From Pseudobacteroides sp. (GTDB lineage: Bacteria; Bacillota; Clostridia; Acetivibrionales; DSM-2933), in the NCBI RefSeq assembly GCF_036567765.1, contig NZ_DATCTU010000120.1, positions 1 to 44,704 of the forward strand: DNA of 44,704 nucleotides, written 5' to 3'. The first letter of the stretch is position 1. Each line of letters starts with the position of its first letter. A program made the position numbers and the translations under genes. Below, piece after piece: positions 34,478 through 41,845 of the stretch. The notes beneath the pieces are model-generated. The model worked only from the letters and a program-made list of their open reading frames with translations, was not told the DNA's origin and searched no databases.

Positions 34478-34910
34478 TTACAGATCCCCTTTAAGCCCTA
34501 TATCCTCGGCAACCTTTTGCATTCCTTTTATAGTTTCTTCTATGAGGAAATCCAATTCCACTCCTAAAAGCCCTGCACCTTCTTCTATCACATCGCGGTT
34601 AACCCCTGCGGCAAAACCTTTCTGCTTCCACTTCTTTTTAACTGACTTGGTGCTCATATCTAGGATACTTTTATTAGGTCTTAAAAGTGCAGTTGCTACT
34701 AGACCTGTTAATTCATCAGTTGCATATAAAACCTTCTCCATTCTTTCTATAGGTTCAACATCGACGCATATCTTCCATCCATGGCTTTCAACTGCTCTTA
34801 TATATTCCTCCGGCCAGTTGTTGGATGCCAGAATTTCCCTGGCTTTTTACAATGCTCCTGGGGATATTTTTCATAATCTATATCATGCACAAGCCCGATA
34901 ATACCCCTTA
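34478..34910 (-). pseudogene. Broken HD-domain hydrolase gene (N-truncated, frameshifted)
   Basis: The intact 87-codon end (34741-34478, starting MEKVLYATDELTGLVATAL) is the C-terminal half of a HD-superfamily hydrolase of about 185 residues. Reading further upstream on the minus strand gives KAREILASNNWPEEYIRAVE in frame. After a shift at a run of five A's (plus strand 34844-34848) it gives GIIGLVHDIDYEKYPQEHC with the HD metal motif. One extra A would restore the frame. The first ~50 codons are missing: homology starts directly after the stop of the flavodoxin-like gene. A sequencing error could explain the frameshift but not the missing N-terminus. Confidence 0.75.
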
Positions 34911-35480
34911 ATTCAATTTTTTTAACATCCAAGCCATATTCTCACCTAAGTTTATAAAAGTATGCTTACCTTCTTCATCATTTTGAACTTCACCGATATC
35001 TCTTGCGAGAGTCATATTCCAATAACTTGAAGTTGCAATAGGCATCTCAGCAATACCGAAGAAAAAATTTATTGCAGAATAAACAAAATTTGCCCCAGCA
35101 CGTCTTACTGCTACCACAGGAGCACCTACCTTACGCTTTAGCAAACCGTTATTCGCCTTTGATACATAGCCACATCTGTCAATAAACGCCTTAACTTCGG
35201 AAGTTACATTGCTAAAATATGTAGGTGATCCAATGATAACTCCGTCAGCATCAAAAACCTTTTCCAATAAATCATTCAGTTTGTCATCATCTATAACACA
35301 GCGTTTGTTTTTATTTTTAAAACATCCTCCGCATGCCTTGCAACCATATAGAAGCATGCCTCCTAACTGAACATATTCAACCTCTATGCCATTCTTAACC
35401 AGTATATCCCCTACTATCTCGAGACTTTGCCTGGTATTGCCGTTTGCCCTTGGGCTGCCGTTAATCGCTATAACTTTCAT
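34908..35480 (-). CDS. NADPH-dependent FMN reductase / flavodoxin-fold protein
   Basis: A 190-residue flavin oxidoreductase. The N-terminal MKVIAINGSPRANGNT is the FMN phosphate loop. DGVIIGSPTYFSNVTSEVKAF is the second flavin-contact region. CKACGGC with a further Cys (KRCVIDD) resembles the cysteine cluster of iron-sulfur flavoproteins of Clostridia and archaea. A longer reading frame begins at 35543, but the family N-terminus and the AGGAG/AGGG sequence before 35480 favour the shorter form. The physiological partner is unknown. It is followed immediately by the broken HD gene. Confidence 0.88.
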   Translation of the reverse strand: MKVIAINGSPRANGNTRQSLEIVGDILVKNGIEVEYVQLGGMLLYGCKACGGCFKNKNKRCVIDDDKLNDLLEKVFDADGVIIGSPTYFSNVTSEVKAFIDRCGYVSKANNGLLKRKVGAPVVAVRRAGANFVYSAINFFFGIAEMPIATSSYWNMTLARDIGEVQNDEEGKHTFINLGENMAWMLKKLN

Positions 35481-35693
35481 ATTCCCTATCAACTCCTTAA
35501 TATTTATGCTATAAATTCTATAAAGAATTTCATGCGAAATCAAGTATCCATTATAAGTAAATTATAAATTTTGATAAAATTGCCTGATGAATAATCCTTG
35601 CTTATGGGCATAATAAACTCAAAAACATTTCCTTTATATAGGTTTGATTTTAAAAATATACTTTAAATATTTATGAAATTAGGAGTTGATTTT

Positions 35694-36389
35694 TTGAGTT
35701 ATATATATCGTTTAAAATACAGGGTAGAAGATGAGGGTTATATTAATGCTGTTAAATATATATTCCAAGTATTCTGCTGCAGTGTTCACGACTTTTTAAC
35801 AGATACGGTTTTGGACCTTAAATACAGCAGGAGAATTTTGCGAGGTAATAACAAATCCAGGTATAAACATCTTGGAGCAAATGATGTATATCACACAAAA
35901 TATTCTGCAATGCCATTAATATTCAGAAATATCTCAATAGACCCTCAAGATGTGCTGGTTGATGTAGGATGTGGTAAAGGCAGGGTAATTAATTACTGGC
36001 TTAGCCAAAAATACAAAAATGAAATTATCGGGCTGGAACTGGATCCGGAAGTTGCAAAACAGACACAATCACAATTTTCCAAATGGGAAAACGTAAAGAT
36101 AGTTCCAGGTGATGCTATATTAAATCTTCCTCATTCAGGAACAGTTTTTTATTTTTATAATCCTTTTACAGAAGAAAAGGTCAGAGAATTTGAGCGGCAA
36201 GCTGCTCAATTATCCGAACGGAAAGCAATAAAGATAATATACTACAACCCTAAGAGCATTCATGTATTTAACAACAATAACTGGGATATTGTTGCAATAA
36301 ATTTTGAAAAAGACTATGGAATTAAAAGATGGGGAAGGATTAATAAATATCATGACTTAGCAATAATAACCAATCGAACCTGCGATTAA
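35694..36389 (+). CDS. Class I SAM-dependent methyltransferase
   Basis: A predicted methyltransferase of 231 residues. Motif I VLVDVGCGKGRV lies near residue 87-98, an acidic residue in IIGLELDPEV ends strand 2, and KIVPGDAILNLPHSGTVFYFYNPF covers motifs III-IV. The first ~75 residues are helical and basic, without a recognised domain. An ATG at 35673 is in frame, but AGGAG at 35681-35685 lies 8 bases before a TTG at 35694, which is the better start. The substrate is unknown. It precedes the FAD-Rieske gene by 39 bases and may be co-transcribed with it. Confidence 0.82.
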   Translation: MSYIYRLKYRVEDEGYINAVKYIFQVFCCSVHDFLTDTVLDLKYSRRILRGNNKSRYKHLGANDVYHTKYSAMPLIFRNISIDPQDVLVDVGCGKGRVINYWLSQKYKNEIIGLELDPEVAKQTQSQFSKWENVKIVPGDAILNLPHSGTVFYFYNPFTEEKVREFERQAAQLSERKAIKIIYYNPKSIHVFNNNNWDIVAINFEKDYGIKRWGRINKYHDLAIITNRTCD

Positions 36390-36428
36390 CAAAGAAATGA
36401 GCATTATGACTAAAAGGAGTAAGTTTAT

Positions 36429-37994
36429 ATGAATATAGAGCAGCAAAAGCACTTTAAAAAACCACCCCAATCATACTGGATGGAATCCACTTCCCAACCT
36501 GAGTTTCCGGTTTTAAATGAAGATATAAAAGCTGATATAGCAATTATTGGCGGCGGATTTGTGGGGATCTCCACTGCCTATTTGCTTAATAAGCATGGAA
36601 TAAGGGTTGCAATCCTTGAGGCTGATCATATTCTTCAGGGTACTACCGGCCATACCACTGCAAAGATCACCTCACAACATGGTTTGATATATAGCAAGAT
36701 AAAAAGCCAAATGAGCGATGAATTGGCGAAACAGTATGCAGATGCAAACGAATCGGCAATCAGGATGATTGAGAAGATAGCAATTGAAAATAAGATTGAA
36801 TGTGATTATATCCCCCAATCTGCCTATGTATACACGTTACAAAACGACTATGTTGACAAGATAGATGATGAAGTAAAGGCAGCCTCTTCCCTAGGTATAA
36901 AAGCAAGTTTTCTCGGAGAAACGCCTTTGCCTTTTCCTGTAAAAGCAGCTATCCGTTTTGATGATCAGGCACAATTTCATCCACGAAAATTCCTGCTCCC
37001 TCTAGCTAAGAAAATAACAAGTAACGGCAGCCAAATTTTTGAACAAAGCAGGGTTGTTAATATTGAAGAGGATGGGGATTATATTTTAATTACCGGTCAT
37101 GGAAAAAAGGTTACTGCAAAGAAGGTTATCATCGCGTCCCATTATCCATGTTACAACAAAGCTGGCATGTATTTTTCAAGAATATATCCTGAACGGTCAT
37201 ATGTGGTTGCGATCAAAGTGAAGGAAAAATACCCGGGTGGGATGTATATTACCGCTGAAGATCCAGGACGTTCACTCCGTAACCAAATGTCCAAACTCGG
37301 TGAACTTATTTTGGTAGGCGGAGAGCACCACAAAACCGGGCAAGGTGAGGATACCGTCAAGCACTATGAGGCATTAATTGACTTTGCAAATGAAACCTTT
37401 ACTGTAGAAGATATTCCTTATCGCTGGTCTACTCAAGATTGTATGACTTTGGATGACATTCCCTATGTAGGGCATTTCACGTCAGAAACCCCCGATATGT
37501 ATATTGCTACAGGTTTCGGCAAGTGGGGAATGACTAACAGTATAGCCTCTGCAATAATACTTAGCGAATTGATAGTTAAAGGCAGCAGCCCTTGGCAGGA
37601 TGTTTATAACCCCTCCCGGCAGACAATAGCTGCTTCTGCCAAAAACTTTGTTGTTGAAAATCTCAATGTTGCAAAAGAGCTTATATCCGGTAAAATATCT
37701 TCTCAAAAGCAGGATGTAGATATTCAGCCTGGAGAAGGTAAAATCATTGAAGCAAATGGCCAAAGAGCAGGGGCATATCGGGATGAGCAAGGTACTTTGC
37801 ATGTTGTAGACACAACATGTACACATATGGGATGTGAGCTAAATTGGAACTCGGCAGAAAAATCATGGGATTGTCCCTGCCACGGCTCTAGGTTCACTTA
37901 TGAAGGAGATGTTGTTGAGGGACCAGCGGTAAAGCCATTAAATGTTCACAAGGATGTAAATACTATTGAAAAGCTTTTAAAAGATGATTTTTAG
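36429..37994 (+). CDS. FAD-dependent oxidoreductase with C-terminal Rieske domain
   Basis: A 521-residue fusion. Residues about 35-400 form a DAO-type FAD oxidoreductase with GGGFVG (41-46) as dinucleotide motif, and a C-terminal FAD contact in TGFGKWGMTNSIAS. Residues about 430-515 form a Rieske [2Fe-2S] domain with ligands Cys464, His466, Cys482 and His485 (CTH...CPCH). Such fusions occur in many Firmicutes and are annotated as amino-acid or amine oxidoreductases; the true substrate is unknown. AAAGGAG precedes the ATG. A strong bidirectional terminator follows. Confidence 0.92.
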   Translation: MNIEQQKHFKKPPQSYWMESTSQPEFPVLNEDIKADIAIIGGGFVGISTAYLLNKHGIRVAILEADHILQGTTGHTTAKITSQHGLIYSKIKSQMSDELAKQYADANESAIRMIEKIAIENKIECDYIPQSAYVYTLQNDYVDKIDDEVKAASSLGIKASFLGETPLPFPVKAAIRFDDQAQFHPRKFLLPLAKKITSNGSQIFEQSRVVNIEEDGDYILITGHGKKVTAKKVIIASHYPCYNKAGMYFSRIYPERSYVVAIKVKEKYPGGMYITAEDPGRSLRNQMSKLGELILVGGEHHKTGQGEDTVKHYEALIDFANETFTVEDIPYRWSTQDCMTLDDIPYVGHFTSETPDMYIATGFGKWGMTNSIASAIILSELIVKGSSPWQDVYNPSRQTIAASAKNFVVENLNVAKELISGKISSQKQDVDIQPGEGKIIEANGQRAGAYRDEQGTLHVVDTTCTHMGCELNWNSAEKSWDCPCHGSRFTYEGDVVEGPAVKPLNVHKDVNTIEKLLKDDF

Positions 37995-38050
37995 AACTAT
38001 ACACTTATAGCAAATACATTTTACCAAACAAAATTTTAATATAAATTCTA

Positions 38051-38091
38051 GTATAAAAAAGAACTAATCAGAAATTAGTTCTTTTTTATAC
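38051..38091. terminator. Bidirectional intrinsic terminator
   Basis: An 18-bp perfect stem (38051-38068 with 38074-38091) and a 5-base loop CAGAA. A-rich and T-rich arms serve both convergent genes. Confidence 0.88.
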
Positions 38092-38092
38092 A

Positions 38093-39499
38093 CTAAGCTT
38101 CATCTTGATTTGATTCCTTAGGTAGTGAAAGAATGAATTCAGTACCTTCATTTATTTTACTTTGAACCTCTATACGACCTTTATGAGCCTCGGTAATAGC
38201 TTTCACAATAGTAAGTCCGATACCCGAGCCGCCTGTAAATCTGTTTCTGGATTTATCCGCCCTATAAAATCTTTCAAATATAAACGGCAAGTCTTCTTCC
38301 GGAATTCCTGGACCATTATCCTTAACACTTATCTCGGTTATATCCTCTGCTCCTTTAACGCTTATATTTACCGTTCCGCCGCCAGGCGTATACTTTAATG
38401 CGTTAGATATAAGATTTATAGCCACTTGGCTGATTTTGTCCTTGTCTGCAATAACATCTTCACTCTCTCCCTTAAATACGATTTGGATGTCTTTATTTTT
38501 GAACTCCGGTTCAAAGTTTCGAATAATGCTCTGTATAAGCTTCGAAATATCAAAGCGTGTTTTATTCAGAACAAGAGTTTCACTCTCATACTTGGCTAGC
38601 TTTTCAAGATCTCCCACCATTTTATTGATTCTGATTATTTCCTCATGGCAGCTTTTTAGCCTATTTGCATCAGGCTTCCAAATGCCATCTATCATTGCCT
38701 CCATATGGCTTTGCAAGGTTGCAAGGGGAGTCCTAAGCTCGTGTGCCACGTCAGCACCAATCCTTTTTCTTAGTATTTCCTGCTTTTCAAGGGTTCCCGC
38801 CAAATTATTGATTGTAGATGTAAGCTGACAAATTTCCTTTGTATTTGACCGTTCTAAAACCCTATCTGAAAAGTATCCTTTGGCAATTGACTGTGCACTT
38901 CTTATTACTCTTGATATAGGGGAACTTAGTCTCCTTGCTATTATACTTCCCAATACAAGAGAAAACAGCATTGAAAAAATGCCTATTCCTATAAGCAGTT
39001 TATTTAATGTATTTATAAAAGCAAGGTCATTATCACTAAGGTAGTATGGACCATATGAACCTATTTGTACTTCTCCAACCTTAGTAAATCCACTATTCAC
39101 ACCATATGGAATCTCGGTATACGTTCCTTTCATATGAGGATAACGGCTGCTCACGTTTTGAGCCATATGTTCTATAATCCGCTGGCACATGCCATTGTTA
39201 TGAACTGTTGCATCCCAAATCATCCTTCCATTTATATCCTTTAATTTTATTATCAATCCATTTTCAAGTGCTCTTACGCCAATAGTCTCAATCATTTCCA
39301 TATCCCACTTGCCGCTATTCCGGTACTGGTGGCTGATTGAAGATATAACATCCTTGTTTTTTTGTTCCTGATTATACTTAACATATTCTCTAAAATACTT
39401 ATCAAGAAACAAATTAGTTATAGCCATTATAAGTACTACACTTATGAGAGCAACAATTGCGTATGAAAAGGAAAGTTTTACTCTTAAGCTATATTTCAC
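38093..39499 (-). CDS. Sensor histidine kinase (HAMP, HisKA, HATPase)
   Basis: A 468-residue membrane sensor kinase. Membrane segment 1 is about 11-32 and an extracytoplasmic domain spans about 33-163. Membrane segment 2 is about 164-188, then HAMP to about 240. The HisKA domain has phospho-acceptor His253 in DVAHELRTPLATLQSHME. The ATPase domain has the N box (VNLISNALKYTPGG), G1 box (DNGPGIP) and G2 box (GGSGIGLTIV). It follows its response regulator by 22 bases. The signal and target genes cannot be read from sequence. Confidence 0.94.
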   Translation of the reverse strand: MKYSLRVKLSFSYAIVALISVVLIMAITNLFLDKYFREYVKYNQEQKNKDVISSISHQYRNSGKWDMEMIETIGVRALENGLIIKLKDINGRMIWDATVHNNGMCQRIIEHMAQNVSSRYPHMKGTYTEIPYGVNSGFTKVGEVQIGSYGPYYLSDNDLAFINTLNKLLIGIGIFSMLFSLVLGSIIARRLSSPISRVIRSAQSIAKGYFSDRVLERSNTKEICQLTSTINNLAGTLEKQEILRKRIGADVAHELRTPLATLQSHMEAMIDGIWKPDANRLKSCHEEIIRINKMVGDLEKLAKYESETLVLNKTRFDISKLIQSIIRNFEPEFKNKDIQIVFKGESEDVIADKDKISQVAINLISNALKYTPGGGTVNISVKGAEDITEISVKDNGPGIPEEDLPFIFERFYRADKSRNRFTGGSGIGLTIVKAITEAHKGRIEVQSKINEGTEFILSLPKESNQDEA

Positions 39500-39521
39500 G
39501 TTCCTTCCCCCTTTTTAGGTT

Positions 39522-40220
39522 TTATTCCCCATCAAACCGATAACCTATACCATGAACTGTCAAAATATATTTTGGTACTTTAGGGTCAGTTTCTATTTTT
39601 TGTCTTAAGTTTTTAATATGGGTATCCACTGTTCTGTCAAAGCCCTTAAAATCATCTCCTAATGCTATGCAAATCAATTCTTCCCTGGTAAAAGTCTTTT
39701 TCGGGTATTTTACTAGAGTCATAAGAATCTTAAACTCATTAGGTGTAAGGTTTACTGTGTTGTTATTTTTTCGAACTTCATATTTCAGGTTATCTATTAC
39801 TAGGTCATCATTAAACGATATAATATTGGAAAGGGGCACAGGATCTTCAGCTGCTCTCCTTAACACTGCCCCAACTCTTGCAACAAGCTGCTTTGGGCTA
39901 AAAGGTTTGGTTATATAATCATCAGCACCAATATCAAGTCCCTTAAGAATATCCTCTTCTTCCACTTTTGCAGTAAGCATTATTATAGGAACCCTCGATT
40001 GCTTTCTTATTGTTTTGCAGATTTCCTCTCCCGACATATCCGGAAGCATTAAGTCTAAAACTACTAAAGAGGGCTCTACTCTCTCAAACATACTAAGTGC
40101 CTGATCCCCATTATATGCCTCATGGACTTCATACCCACTATGTTCAAGATAAGACTTTACCACTTCAACAATCTTTTCTTCATCATCAACCACCAATATC
40201 TTTTTCCCAAAGTTAACCAT
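39522..40220 (-). CDS. OmpR-family response regulator
   Basis: A 232-residue response regulator. The receiver domain has acidic residues VDDEE near 11-15, phospho-acceptor Asp56 (VVLDLMLPDMSG) and Lys in YITKPFSPKQL. The winged-helix DNA-binding domain has LTPNEFKILMTLVKYP and VDTHIKNLRQKIE, ending in HGIGYRF. Upstream in-frame codons reach 40256, but CGGAGG lies 8 bases before the ATG at 40220, which gives the standard N-terminus. It is the first gene of the two-component operon. Confidence 0.95.
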   Translation of the reverse strand: MVNFGKKILVVDDEEKIVEVVKSYLEHSGYEVHEAYNGDQALSMFERVEPSLVVLDLMLPDMSGEEICKTIRKQSRVPIIMLTAKVEEEDILKGLDIGADDYITKPFSPKQLVARVGAVLRRAAEDPVPLSNIISFNDDLVIDNLKYEVRKNNNTVNLTPNEFKILMTLVKYPKKTFTREELICIALGDDFKGFDRTVDTHIKNLRQKIETDPKVPKYILTVHGIGYRFDGE

Positions 40221-40256
40221 ATCATCAACCTCCGAGGAATATTTCGTCATAGTCAT

Positions 40257-40584
40257 ATAGTAATATTAACATTTTCCGTTTCATAAGAAGAAGGCTCCTC
40301 TAGAATAATTTTATTTTCTTTAGCTGTATGTGAATAGTCTCAATAATTCTTTGAATATATATTCATCAACCAGCATTTCGATTTGTAATGTATATTTACC
40401 AATACCTGATTAAATTATAAGCGGCAGCTTGAAGCAATTATATAAAATATTTATGAAGATTTAATGAAGAAAAATCATTATTGATTTTAAATTCCTAAAT
40501 TCCATACCTATAACTCCATATGGTTTTGAATTTTTGTAATACGAATGTACCACAGTTATCCATTTAATACAAGTGCCAGTAGGA
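40257..40584. other. Intergenic stretch without recognised gene
   Basis: About 330 AT-rich bases between the response regulator and the promoter region of the MBL-fold gene. Short reading frames on the minus strand have no family motifs or ribosome sites. Promoters for the two-component operon should lie here, but none is clear by eye. Confidence 0.5.
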
Positions 40585-40612
40585 TTGAAACGGGCAGATT
40601 TGCACATACTAT
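40585..40612 (+). promoter_or_regulatory. Putative promoter of the MBL-fold gene
   Basis: TTGAAA (40585-40590), a 16-base spacer and TACTAT (40607-40612). A palindrome GTTAAA-TTG-TTTAAC (40623-40637) lies at the expected start of transcription and could be an operator. Confidence 0.45.
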
Positions 40613-40640
40613 TAAATACAATGTTAAATTGTTTAACTAT

Positions 40641-40737
40641 GTTAAAAGTGATAAATCTATTACATTTGTCTGTCGCAAATCCCGTTGAACCGTTCGTTAT
40701 TCGCTTCGCCAAATGTAAGATTATTAACACTTTTAAC
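40641..40737. repeat. 97-bp element with 28-base imperfect terminal inverted repeats
   Basis: The left arm (40641-40668) and right arm (40710-40737) pair over 10 outer bases (GTTAAAAGTG) and 8 inner bases (TACATTTG) around a mismatched 10-base bulge. The 41-base centre is richer in GC than its surroundings. It lies in the 5' leader of the MBL-fold gene, ending 13 bases before AGGAGG. It could be a MITE-like insertion or a regulatory hairpin. Confidence 0.6.
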
Positions 40738-40762
40738 TAGAATAAAATAGGAGGATATTTGA

Positions 40763-41596
40763 ATGGGCAATAAATCGGTTGAGATAATGTCCGCAATGAC
40801 TACAACCTCACAAGAAATTACCCCCGATATACTGGTTATGAACTTTACGGTTGTAAGTGCCTGTTTAGTTGGAAATCCAAATAGCAATAAGGGTGAGTGG
40901 GTGCTTGTAGATGCAGGGCTGGAAAATTCAGCAGACTTCATATTGCAGTCTGTTGAGAAGCGTTTTGGCAAAGATGCTCGACCCCAAGCTATTATTCTAA
41001 CCCATGGACACTTTGACCACGTTGGGTCGGTTATTAAGCTCTCTGAATTATGGGACGTTCCAGTATACGTCCACCAACTAGAAATACCTTATGTAACAGG
41101 AAAGAAAGATTACCCTGTTGCAGACCCTACGGTAGATGAGGGTTTGGTAGCAAAAATGTCGCCAACCTTTCCACATACAAGTATTGATATAAGTTTTCGT
41201 GCTGTAGCTCTTCCTAATGATGGTAGCGTACCAGGCATGTCTGGCTGGAAATGGATACACACCCCAGGTCATACCGAGGGACATGTTTCGTTATTCCGTG
41301 AGAAAGATCGTGTGCTTATCGTGGCAGACGCTTTTTCTACGACAAAGCAGGAGTCTTTATTATCTGTAATGATGCAACGCGAGGAAATTAGCGGTCCCCC
41401 AAAATATTTGACTACAGACTGGATAGCAGCAGAAAAATCTGTAAAAACACTCATGGATTTAAAACCTTCATTGGCGATTCCGAGTCATGGAAAACCTTTG
41501 AAAGGAGAAGAGCTTTCAAGACATTTAGAAATGCTTGTTAATCACTTTGATGAAATCGCTAAACCTGAACAAGGACGATTTGTTAGCAAACAATAA
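40763..41596 (+). CDS. MBL-fold metallo-hydrolase
   Basis: A 277-residue metallo-beta-lactamase-fold hydrolase. The metal site is complete: THGHFDH (His81, His83, Asp85, His86), GHTEGHVSLF, VADAFS and the C-terminal PSHGKPL. It lacks a signal peptide, so it is cytoplasmic. The fold serves many reactions (thioesters, lactones, phosphodiesters, glyoxalase) and the substrate cannot be assigned. AGGAGG lies 6 bases before the ATG. Its leader contains a 97-bp inverted-repeat element. Transcription ends in a repeat copy followed by a terminator. Confidence 0.92.
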   Translation: MGNKSVEIMSAMTTTSQEITPDILVMNFTVVSACLVGNPNSNKGEWVLVDAGLENSADFILQSVEKRFGKDARPQAIILTHGHFDHVGSVIKLSELWDVPVYVHQLEIPYVTGKKDYPVADPTVDEGLVAKMSPTFPHTSIDISFRAVALPNDGSVPGMSGWKWIHTPGHTEGHVSLFREKDRVLIVADAFSTTKQESLLSVMMQREEISGPPKYLTTDWIAAEKSVKTLMDLKPSLAIPSHGKPLKGEELSRHLEMLVNHFDEIAKPEQGRFVSKQ

Positions 41597-41651
41597 TCAA
41601 TAATAGCTTTAATCTTATAAATCTTGGTCATTTTATTTAATCACTATTTAA

Positions 41652-41720
41652 CAAAACCCCGAAGTGTTTTGCAACCTTGATCGTTGTCGTGAAAAATTGT
41701 AGCGTAGTATACGCCAACAA
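41652..41720 (+). repeat. Dispersed structured repeat element, copy 2
   Basis: CAAAAC/GTTTTG (41652-41657 with 41666-41671), then CAAC-N7-GTTG, then a GCGTA-GTA-TACGC hairpin (about 41702-41714). It matches copy 1 at 44 of 50 positions, and all six differences are transitions. Two base pairs change on both sides (T-A to C-G), keeping the stems. It lies between the convergent MBL-fold and ppdK genes. Confidence 0.7.
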
Positions 41721-41761
41721 AATAAAGAGCAAGATGGTTTATTTTCCACCTTGCTCTTATT
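41721..41761. terminator. Bidirectional intrinsic terminator
   Basis: A stem centred on GAGCAAGATGG/CCACCTTGCTC (41727-41737 with 41746-41756, one wobble pair), extended by A/T pairs, with an 8-base loop. It serves the MBL-fold gene and ppdK. Confidence 0.75.
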
Positions 41762-41845
41762 GTTCTGTGTTTAGATGTTAGACAAATTTAACATTAATCT
41801 CAACATTCCCATACGCTATAGTGAAAGTGCCAAAGGGTACTTAAA

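Noticed and set aside
34461..34901. Plus-strand reading frame of 146 codons in the broken HD region
   Set aside because: The minus strand carries readable HD-hydrolase sequence; the plus frame is its shadow and has no motif.
40461..40971. Minus-strand frames overlapping the MBL-fold gene start and its inverted-repeat leader
   Set aside because: No ribosome sites or family resemblance; they read through the hairpin element and the antisense of a real gene.
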